The notes under the pieces: model-generated
Told to the model about the DNA's origin: nothing
Database searches by the model: none
What the model saw: the letters and a program-made list of their open reading frames with translations, nothing else
Translations under genes and position numbers: made by a program
Origin: Duncaniella sp.
Lineage (GTDB): Bacteria; Bacteroidota; Bacteroidia; Bacteroidales; Muribaculaceae
Length of the DNA stretch: 5,110 nucleotides
NCBI GenBank assembly: GCA_022511285.1
Contig: JAFLRW010000058.1
Coordinates: 5,152-10,261, forward strand
Reading direction: 5' to 3'
Part shown: piece after piece, positions 1 to 5,110 of the stretch
How positions within the stretch are numbered: the first letter of the stretch is position 1
Layout of the letters: each line of letters opens with the position of its first letter

Positions 1-419
1 TCCTTGCCGCAAACGCTGAAAGGGCATCCATCAAATACAAGCAAGTTGAGTATATGGCTAACCACCTCGGTGAGATTTTCACCGGCAACATTACCGGCGT
101 GACAGAGTGGGGGCTATATGTAGAGCTCAACGACAATCTCTGCGAAGGATTGGTGCCGATGCGCGACTTGGCAGATGATTTTTATGACTTTGACGAGAAG
201 AATCAGTGTCTGATTGGCCGCCGACACAATAACCGCTACCGCCTCGGCGACAGCGTGAGAATCAAGGTGGCAAGGACCGACTTAGAAAAGAAGCAACTTG
301 ATTTCGTATTAGTGGATGAAAATGGGAATCCCCTCGCCTGCGACAACCATCATGCCGAGAAAAAATCATCCGCCAAAGACTCTCATAAACATAGTAAGAA
401 AAAACACCACCGAAAGTGA
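1..419 (+). CDS. rnr: Ribonuclease R, C-terminal part (S1 domain and basic tail), 5' truncated
   Basis: This is the 3' end of an RNase II/RNase R family 3'-5' exoribonuclease, which degrades structured RNA in the cytoplasm. The reading frame is open from base 3, ahead of the ATG at 54, and the 17 residues before that Met include the ERASIKYKQVEYM stretch typical of the junction between the RNB catalytic domain and the S1 domain. The Met is therefore internal, not a start. Of 138 visible residues, about 20 to 108 form the S1 RNA-binding domain: GEIFTGNITGVTEWGLYVEL, then a CEGLV strand, the DFYDFDEKN segment, the IGRR turn, and LGDSVRIKV leading to KKQLDFVLVDE. The last 25 or so residues are a Lys/His-rich low-complexity tail ending KKKHHRK, as is usual for RNase R. 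The catalytic RNB domain and cold-shock domains lie upstream of the window. The stop overlaps the next gene's GTG by four bases. RNase R is favoured over RNase II by the basic tail and Bacteroidales-like S1 sequence. Confidence 0.93.
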   Translation, partial: LAANAERASIKYKQVEYMANHLGEIFTGNITGVTEWGLYVELNDNLCEGLVPMRDLADDFYDFDEKNQCLIGRRHNNRYRLGDSVRIKVARTDLEKKQLDFVLVDENGNPLACDNHHAEKKSSAKDSHKHSKKKHHRK

Positions 420-1378
420 AAGATTACTCTGAATATCTTGCTCTCGTAAGGGAGGCAATTTCCAATCTACGACTGCCGGAACAGCCTGCCGGGCTTTATA
501 GCCCTATCACTTACACCCTTGACTGCGGCGGCAAGCGCTTGCGCCCGGTGCTCACATTAGCTGTGTGCGATGCATTTGGCACTGACCCGATGAAGGCCAT
601 TCATCAGGCCGTTGCTATTGAAATGTTCCATAATTTCACATTGCTCCACGATGATGTGATGGATCGCGCTGATGTGCGTCGCGGCCGACCCACAGTCCAC
701 CGTAAATGGGATGAACGCACCGCCATTCTCTCAGGCGACGCTATGCTCACTACTGCCGGTATGCTTCTGGGCATAAAAGCCGGCGACCATCTTGCGACTG
801 CTCTTGACCTCTTCAACGGCACAGCGATGAATATCTACGAAGGTCAGCAATATGACATGGACTTTGAGACTCGCACAGATGTCACCATTGAGGAGTATAT
901 GGAGATGATTCGACTAAAGACATCAGTGCTCCTTGGATGCGCATGTGCAATGGGGGCTCTGATGGCCGATGCCGATATGGAAACTCAACTGCGTTTTTTT
1001 GATTACGGAGTGAATCTCGGCCTTGCATTCCAACTTCAGGATGATTATCTCGACACTTATGGCAATCCGGAAACTTTTGGAAAAGCTATAGGAGGTGATA
1101 TCTTGAACGACAAAAAGACCTGGCTCCTTATTATGGCATTGAGCGAGGACAAGACAGGCACCGTTCGAGCCCTGCTTGGCTCCCGAGAGAATCCGCAGTT
1201 CAAAATTGACAAAGTCCGCTCAGTCTACAATGAACTCGGACTCCCCGAGCGTATCCACGAACTTATCAGTGCTTATATCGACACTGCAATTAAGTGTCTT
1301 GACCATATTAATCTCTCACCCGAGGCGCGAGTGTTCTTTATGGACCTGGCTCTTCGTTCGGCCTCTCGCGACAAGTGA
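416..1378 (+). CDS. Polyprenyl diphosphate synthase (all-E isoprenyl synthase, probably short-chain)
   Basis: A 320-residue trans-prenyltransferase that would condense isopentenyl diphosphate with allylic diphosphates in the cytoplasm, supplying precursors such as farnesyl or geranylgeranyl diphosphate for quinone side chains and undecaprenyl carrier. The full motif set is present: GGKRLRP (38-44), the first Asp-rich motif DDVMD (79-83), RRGRPTVH (88-95), SGDAM (106-110), the conserved KT pair (168-169), the second Asp-rich motif DDYLD (209-213), and FGKAIGGDI (221-229) with the following KKT. The first motif is the five-residue DDxxD form without the two-residue insertion of IspA-type enzymes, and Phe74 lies five residues before it, as in archaeal-type geranylgeranyl synthases. 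Product length is nevertheless an inference. The GTG start overlaps the rnr stop (GTGA); no Shine-Dalgarno is seen, and the next in-frame Met (58) would delete the GGKRLRP motif, so GTG is chosen. Length fits the family. Confidence 0.93.
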   Translation: MKDYSEYLALVREAISNLRLPEQPAGLYSPITYTLDCGGKRLRPVLTLAVCDAFGTDPMKAIHQAVAIEMFHNFTLLHDDVMDRADVRRGRPTVHRKWDERTAILSGDAMLTTAGMLLGIKAGDHLATALDLFNGTAMNIYEGQQYDMDFETRTDVTIEEYMEMIRLKTSVLLGCACAMGALMADADMETQLRFFDYGVNLGLAFQLQDDYLDTYGNPETFGKAIGGDILNDKKTWLLIMALSEDKTGTVRALLGSRENPQFKIDKVRSVYNELGLPERIHELISAYIDTAIKCLDHINLSPEARVFFMDLALRSASRDK

Positions 1379-2169
1379 CACTCTTTGACACCCACACACA
1401 CCTATATCTAAGCGAGTTTGATGCCGACGGCCATCGTTGTGCCGTCAATAGGGCTATCGAGGTCGGAGTCAACCGGATGATGCTGCCGAATGTCGATCTG
1501 TCGACTATCGAGCCGATGCTACGTCTGCATGCGGCATTCCCCGAGAACACCTTCATTGCTATGGGGCTTCACCCGACAGAAGTGGGCCCCGATAGCGATG
1601 ATGCTCTTGCTGAGATAAAATCTCATCTCTATGCCTCACCGGCTGAGTATAAAGCCGTTGGCGAGGTAGGGATTGATCTGTATTGGGATAAGACCTACTG
1701 TGAAAGGCAGATGCAGGCGTTTGATCAACAGCTTAATTGGGCTGCCGAACTGAGTCTGCCCGTCATCATTCATTGCCGTGACGGTTTAAATGAAGCCCTT
1801 GAAGTAATCTCAGGCATAAAGGCCCCGTTATCTGGTGTGTTTCACAGCTTTGGTGGCACCACGACCGACGTTGAACGTATCCTCTCGGCAGGAGATTTCT
1901 TTATAGGCATCAACGGAATTGTCACTTTCAAAAACAGTTCTTTGCGTGCTGTTATCCCGACCATTCCTACTGACAGGATAGTCCTTGAGACCGATTCCCC
2001 TTACCTTGCACCTGTGCCTTATCGTGGTAAGCGCAATGAGAGTGCTTATATTATCAAAACGGCCGAGGCTGTTGCCACAGCCTTCGGACAGTCATTTGAT
2101 GCCATTGCTGATTTAACTTCCCGTAATGCCGAACGACTGTTCAAAATCTCTGAACCGGAATCTGTATGA
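1375..2169 (+). CDS. tatD: TatD family metal-dependent hydrolase (DNase)
   Basis: A 264-residue TIM-barrel hydrolase of the TatD/YcfH/YabD group in the amidohydrolase superfamily. Characterised members are metal-dependent 3'-5' exonucleases or DNases, some linked to DNA repair or D-aminoacyl-tRNA cleavage; the natural substrate here cannot be told from sequence. The expected metal ligands are all visible: the N-terminal HxH pair His7/His9 in FDTHTHL, Glu97 in GEVGIDLYW, His133 in PVIIHCRD, His157 in GVFHSFGG, and Asp207 in ETDSPYLAP. The GLHP signature is at 64-67, and the C-terminal RNAERLF helix is typical. The GTG start overlaps the prenyl synthase stop (GTGA). It is chosen because it puts the FDTHTHL strand at residues 4-10, as the family expects, while the next Met (35) would remove the HxH. 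It overlaps the following gene by ATGA. Despite the name, TatD is not needed for Tat protein export. Confidence 0.94.
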   Translation: MTLFDTHTHLYLSEFDADGHRCAVNRAIEVGVNRMMLPNVDLSTIEPMLRLHAAFPENTFIAMGLHPTEVGPDSDDALAEIKSHLYASPAEYKAVGEVGIDLYWDKTYCERQMQAFDQQLNWAAELSLPVIIHCRDGLNEALEVISGIKAPLSGVFHSFGGTTTDVERILSAGDFFIGINGIVTFKNSSLRAVIPTIPTDRIVLETDSPYLAPVPYRGKRNESAYIIKTAEAVATAFGQSFDAIADLTSRNAERLFKISEPESV

Positions 2170-3107
2170 GACACATCCTTTGTCTATTGATTGCAGCTCT
2201 CAGCATCATCTCCTCCAGCGCCCAGTCGGATTCAGCCTGGGTGTCGGTGAGCATTCCGGTTGTATGTATCCGTGAAGGGCGCGGGCATTCCACCGAACTT
2301 TCTTCTCAGGCTGTGATGGGGACACCGATGCTTGTCTTAGAGGATGATGGCAGTGAGTGGCTTCTCCTCAAAGGGCCGGATAATTATGAGGGGTATGTAA
2401 ATGTGTCGGGGCTGACAAGACTCTCTCACCGGCAGATGACAGCTTGGCGCAAGGCTTCGCGGGTTGTAGTCACAGCGCTTGATGACTCCCGCATCTATAC
2501 CGACACCACCGACCTCTCTCCCCGCAATGTGGTTAGCACTCTTGTTTGTTCTTCAATCCTTGAGGGCATCCCTGCAAACGGAAGGTATTCCTTCGTCACC
2601 ACCCCCGATGGCCGTAACGGCTGGATTGAAACAGCCCGCATCGCTTCCATCGACCAATGGGGCAATGACGCTTTTAATGCCGATGATATCATTGACCGTT
2701 GTTACTATTTGATGGGCACCCCATACCTATGGGGCGGATGCACTCCGAAAAGCATGGACTGCTCCGGACTTGTCCGACTCACATATTTCGCCTCAGGAAT
2801 TCTCACACTCCGCGATGCTTCTCAGCAGTTCAACTCTGGGCTTAGGCTTGCGCCTGAACAAACCGATATGCTCAGGCGTGGCGATTTGCTGTTCTTCAGC
2901 AACACTCCTGATGGGGGCATCACCCACGTTGCCTTGTATGACTGCAACGGCACATACATCCATTCATCCGGGAAAGTAAGAGTCAGCCGTATGGCCGAGG
3001 ATGATGCCGATTTCGCATCACGGGTCTATCGCGGTGCATCGCGAATAGCCGGAATGGAAGACTCTTTCGGAATATGGCGAATTAAGAATCATCCGTGGTA
3101 TTTTTGA
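2166..3107 (+). CDS. Secreted SH3-like / NlpC/P60 cell-wall peptidase
   Basis: A 313-residue exported cysteine peptidase, probably a gamma-D-glutamyl-L-diamino acid endopeptidase (dipeptidyl-peptidase VI type) acting on murein peptides in the periplasm. Residues 1-19 form a Sec signal peptide (basic MRH, hydrophobic core to about 15, then SSSAQ), with likely cleavage after Ala19. No credible lipobox is seen: Cys6 is too near the N-terminus. Residues about 25-85 look like a first bacterial SH3-like domain (PVVCIREGRGHSTEL, then EGYVNVSGL), and 98-160 like a second (DGRNGWIETARI). The NlpC/P60 domain runs from about 170 to 308: PYLWGG (186-191), the nucleophile Cys199 in MDCSGLV, RRGDLLFF (237-244), His254 in ITHVALY, and His266 in YIHSSG. 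The catalytic Cys-His-His set is thus intact. This order matches Bacteroides NlpC/P60 enzymes of known structure. The ATG overlaps the tatD stop (ATGA). The gene ends in tandem stops, TGA then TAA. Confidence 0.92.
   Translation: MRHILCLLIAALSIISSSAQSDSAWVSVSIPVVCIREGRGHSTELSSQAVMGTPMLVLEDDGSEWLLLKGPDNYEGYVNVSGLTRLSHRQMTAWRKASRVVVTALDDSRIYTDTTDLSPRNVVSTLVCSSILEGIPANGRYSFVTTPDGRNGWIETARIASIDQWGNDAFNADDIIDRCYYLMGTPYLWGGCTPKSMDCSGLVRLTYFASGILTLRDASQQFNSGLRLAPEQTDMLRRGDLLFFSNTPDGGITHVALYDCNGTYIHSSGKVRVSRMAEDDADFASRVYRGASRIAGMEDSFGIWRIKNHPWYF
3099..3106 (+). promoter_or_regulatory. Possible Bacteroidota promoter -7 box for cstA
   Basis: The octamer TATTTTTG fits the Bacteroidota -7 consensus TAnnTTTG exactly. 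It sits at the very end of the NlpC/P60 gene, 26 bases before the cstA ATG, which would leave a leader of roughly 20 bases. A -33 TTG-type box at the usual spacing is not convincing (only TGGC near 3075), so this is a weak to moderate promoter call resting on one short motif and on its position at the only real intergenic gap in the window. Confidence 0.35.
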
Positions 3108-3132
3108 TAACTCTCAGTAAGTGTAAAGCTAT
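3108..3132. other. 25-base intergenic gap before cstA
   Basis: This is the only gap of more than one base between genes here. It begins with TAA, in frame with and directly after the NlpC/P60 TGA stop, giving a double stop. It contains no clear Shine-Dalgarno sequence and no hairpin followed by a T-run, so no terminator is called. It would be the 5' leader region if the candidate -7 box just upstream is used. Confidence 0.6.
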
Positions 3133-4554
3133 ATGATTACGTTTCTGATATGTCTGGCACTGCTTGTCACTGCCTATTTCACCTACGGCCGCTATCTTGA
3201 GAAGATTGCTGAAGCCGACGACTCGAACACTACTCCCGCTATGCGTATGGCTGACGGTATTGACTATATGCCAATGCCTCGATGGAGAGTGTTTTTGATT
3301 CAGCTGCTCAATATTGCCGGCACCGGACCCATTTTCGGCGCCATTCTCGGGGCCTGTTTCGGCCCGGTGGCTTTTATCTGGATTACACTTGGCGGAATAT
3401 TTTTCGGAGCTATGCACGATTTTCTCTCCGGCATGCTTATCATCCGCCACGATGGGCGCAGCCTTCCTGAGGTTGTGGGCGAATACCTGGGGTCAGGCAC
3501 AAGAGCTGTGGTGCGTGTGTTTACTGTTGCGCTGATGATTCTTGTGGGAAGTGTATTTATCCTTAGCCCGGCCCAGTTATTGTCATCTATGATGCCCGCG
3601 GTGAGCCAGTCAGTGTGGGTGTGGATTATTCTTGCTTACTATCTTATAGCCACAATGCTTCCTGTGGATAAGGTGATTGGCAAACTATATCCGATATTCG
3701 GTGTGGCCCTTATCGCTATGGCAGTAGGACTGCTTGGAGTGTTGTTTTTCGGCACATATTCTATTCCTGAGCTGACTTCGCTCCACAACTATCAGCTCAA
3801 TCCCGAGGCTCTTCCCATAGTCCCGACTCTATTCATTACCATAGCGTGCGGAGCCATATCCGGATTCCACGCCACACAGTCGCCACTGATGGCGCGCTGC
3901 ATCACCTCGGAGAAGAAAGCTCGCTCCGTCTTCTACGGCTCTATGATTTCTGAGAGCGTGATAGCTCTCACCTGGGCTGCTATCGCTATGGCCTTTTTTG
4001 GCGGCCCTACCGGGCTGGGGGAGAATCTTGCCGACCACGGGGGCAATGCGGCTTGGGCAGTTGATATAATCTCAAGAACTTCTCTTGGCCACCTTGGAGC
4101 CATTCTGGCTCTGCTCGGAGTGGTGGCCGCTCCTATCACATCCGGCGACACCGCCTTCCGTAGCGCCCGACTTATTGTTGCTGACATATTCAACCTTGAC
4201 CAACGCCCGATACTTAAAAGATTTGCCATCTGCTTACCGCTGTTTGGCACTGGCTATGCAATCACGCTTATCAATTTCGATGTGGTATGGCGCTATTTTG
4301 CGTGGTCAAATCAAGCCCTCGCTTGCATAGTCTTATGGACCATCTATGTATGGTTGGTGCGCAATTCAAAAAACTATTGGATTGCGCTTGTTCCGGCGCT
4401 TGTGATGACATTTGTGGAGGGATACTTCGTGCTCATATCCCCTCAGTTCTTTGGATTCGGCAACCACAATCTGTGTATAGCCATCTCAGCTGTGCTGACA
4501 CTTGCTCTAATGTGGTGTGTAATACTCAAGTCTAAATCAGCTCGTTCGTTATGA
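3133..4554 (+). CDS. cstA: CstA family carbon-starvation transporter, short form
   Basis: A 473-residue inner-membrane protein of the CstA/BtsT family; characterised members import peptides or pyruvate under carbon limitation. Hydrophobic segments suggest about 12-13 membrane helices (for example near 3-18, 53-75, 80-101, 127-150, 161-177, 186-207, 227-245, 272-290, 318-336, 364-382, 390-409, 415-437, 446-466). Family motifs are GTGPIFGAILGACFGP (63-78), the HDFLSGM loop (95-101), PVDKVIGKLYPIFG (177-190), ACGAISGFHATQS (238-250) and TSGDTAFRSARL (336-347). The protein is much shorter than Escherichia coli CstA (about 700 residues). The core motifs are all present, so this looks like the compact form seen in Bacteroidales rather than a broken gene. 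The ATG at 3133 puts a first membrane helix at residue 3; no Shine-Dalgarno precedes it. The stop overlaps the next ATG (ATGA). Substrate is not determined by sequence. Confidence 0.9.
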   Translation: MITFLICLALLVTAYFTYGRYLEKIAEADDSNTTPAMRMADGIDYMPMPRWRVFLIQLLNIAGTGPIFGAILGACFGPVAFIWITLGGIFFGAMHDFLSGMLIIRHDGRSLPEVVGEYLGSGTRAVVRVFTVALMILVGSVFILSPAQLLSSMMPAVSQSVWVWIILAYYLIATMLPVDKVIGKLYPIFGVALIAMAVGLLGVLFFGTYSIPELTSLHNYQLNPEALPIVPTLFITIACGAISGFHATQSPLMARCITSEKKARSVFYGSMISESVIALTWAAIAMAFFGGPTGLGENLADHGGNAAWAVDIISRTSLGHLGAILALLGVVAAPITSGDTAFRSARLIVADIFNLDQRPILKRFAICLPLFGTGYAITLINFDVVWRYFAWSNQALACIVLWTIYVWLVRNSKNYWIALVPALVMTFVEGYFVLISPQFFGFGNHNLCIAISAVLTLALMWCVILKSKSARSL

Positions 4555-4847
4555 TTATAGTCAACACCACCTTCTACGTTGAGAATAGGGTAGAGCAGCA
4601 GTTCTTAAAATGGCTCTCCGAAGGTTTTGTTCCTTGTTGTTCGCTTAGCGATGTCACCGTGGCACGTATCTTAACTGCCGTTGAAGCGGGAATGGCGGCC
4701 TATGCCGTGAGAATGAAAGCTGTGGATGCCAAACTTGCCACAGACTGGACTGACGAAAAGGCCCCTCTATTGCTTCAGTCTCTTGCTGAGTGTTTCGGCC
4801 AAAGTGTCCTTCATTTCACCACCCTAATGGAAAGTGTAGAGATTTGA
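4551..4847 (+). CDS. DUF4286 family small protein, function unknown
   Basis: A 98-residue soluble protein that I recognise by its pattern as DUF4286. Family-like features are the N-terminal strand MIIVNTTFYVE, followed by an EQQFLKWLSEGFVP helix (residues 15-28), a middle segment with a central strand (AAYAVRMKAVD, 49-59), a DWTDEKAPLLLQSLAECFG helix (65-83), and the C-terminal VLHFTTLMESVE strand. There is no signal peptide, membrane helix or obvious catalytic motif. The two Cys residues at 29-30 are adjacent and not in a zinc-binding spacing. It starts inside the cstA stop (ATGA) and ends one base before ruvC, so it is probably co-translated with both. Placement next to ruvC hints at, but does not show, a DNA-related or housekeeping role. 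Length is normal for the family and the frame is intact. Confidence 0.85.
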   Translation: MIIVNTTFYVENRVEQQFLKWLSEGFVPCCSLSDVTVARILTAVEAGMAAYAVRMKAVDAKLATDWTDEKAPLLLQSLAECFGQSVLHFTTLMESVEI

Positions 4848-4848
4848 T

Positions 4849-5110
4849 ATGGAGTTAAAAGAATATGATAAGATAATCATCGGCATTGACCCCGGCACCA
4901 ATGTGATGGGCTATGGCATCCTCGGCATCAAATCTAAGACGCCCTCATTAATAGCTCTCGGCGTGATTAAGCTATCAAAATTTGAAAGCCATTACCTGCG
5001 TCTGCGACGCATATATGATCGTGTGCTCGCCCTCACAGAGCAATATCTGCCGGATGAAATGGCCATTGAGGCTCCATTCTTCGGAAAAAACGTGCAGTCA
5101 ATGCTCAAAT
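4849..5110 (+). CDS. ruvC: Crossover junction endodeoxyribonuclease RuvC, N-terminal part, 3' truncated by window
   Basis: The first 87 residues of the RuvC Holliday-junction resolvase, which acts with RuvAB in the cytoplasm to cut four-way junctions during recombination and repair. The frame is open from ATG 4849 to the window end. IIGIDPGTNVMGYG (10-23) carries the first catalytic Asp at residue 14, and AIEAPFFGKNVQSMLK (72-87) carries the catalytic Glu74 followed by the conserved KN and the start of the next helix. The remaining two acidic catalytic residues lie beyond the window. The start follows the DUF4286 stop by one base. Relative to Escherichia coli RuvC there is a short N-terminal extension of about seven residues (MELKEYD) before the first strand, and the next Met would lie inside the catalytic strand region, so ATG 4849 is secure. 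Confidence 0.95.
   Translation, partial: MELKEYDKIIIGIDPGTNVMGYGILGIKSKTPSLIALGVIKLSKFESHYLRLRRIYDRVLALTEQYLPDEMAIEAPFFGKNVQSMLK

Noticed and set aside
54..419. Free-standing 121-residue S1-domain protein starting at ATG 54
   Set aside because: The frame is open upstream to base 3 and the residues before the Met match RNase R, so this is the tail of a longer gene.
447..456. Shine-Dalgarno-like AAGGGAGG
   Set aside because: It lies inside the prenyl synthase gene, some 30 bases after its start, with no suitably placed start codon of a real gene downstream.
3082..3450. Minus-strand 122-residue open frame
   Set aside because: It lies antisense to the NlpC end, the gap and the start of cstA; its sequence is low-complexity (EKNGAENGSGAG-like runs) with no family resemblance, while the + strand is clearly coding.
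3933..4250. Minus-strand 105-residue open frame
   Set aside because: Antisense shadow of the conserved cstA core, including the SGDTAFRSAR motif; no recognisable protein.
4085..4535. Two overlapping-frame + strand open frames inside cstA
   Set aside because: They are out of frame with a membrane protein whose motifs cover the same bases; the hydrophobic, Cys-rich translations are frame shadows.
1..5110. A hidden novel system (defence, retron, CRISPR, mobile element or structured RNA)
   Set aside because: Coding density is near total, every gene but one belongs to a familiar housekeeping family, and no direct or inverted repeat arrays, att-like duplications or long non-coding stretches were seen.

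Overview
The window reads as an ordinary, densely packed stretch of a Bacteroidota (order Bacteroidales) chromosome, possibly Muribaculaceae-like, although the family-level guess is only an impression. Three things support this. None of the six visible gene starts has a recognisable Shine-Dalgarno sequence. A DUF4286-type small protein, which I know mainly from Bacteroidota, sits directly before ruvC. The one convincing promoter-like site fits the Bacteroidota -7 box TAnnTTTG. All genes lie on the + strand, and base composition looks even, near 50% GC, with no sign of transferred DNA.

Layout: (1) the 3' end of an RNase R gene (rnr), carrying the C-terminal S1 RNA-binding domain and a basic tail; (2) an all-E-type polyprenyl diphosphate synthase starting at GTG; (3) a TatD-family metal-dependent hydrolase, also starting at GTG; (4) a secreted SH3-like plus NlpC/P60 cell-wall peptidase; (5) a short-form CstA carbon-starvation/peptide or pyruvate transporter; (6) a 98-residue DUF4286 protein; (7) the 5' end of ruvC, which runs off the window.

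Four of the six junctions are 4-base stop/start overlaps (GTGA, GTGA, ATGA, ATGA), and the DUF4286-ruvC junction leaves a single base. The only real intergenic gap, 25 bases before cstA, follows a tandem TGA-TAA stop and lies next to a TATTTTTG box. I therefore infer two transcription units: rnr-prenyl synthase-tatD-nlpC, and cstA-DUF4286-ruvC, with read-through between them possible.

Functionally this is a housekeeping mix: RNA turnover, isoprenoid chain elongation, nuclease/hydrolase activity, murein peptide cleavage, nutrient uptake and Holliday-junction resolution. I found no tRNA, rRNA, CRISPR array, insertion sequence, sizeable repeat or defence module, and no evidence of a new biological system. 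There is no gene-free stretch over 300 bases; essentially the whole window is coding.
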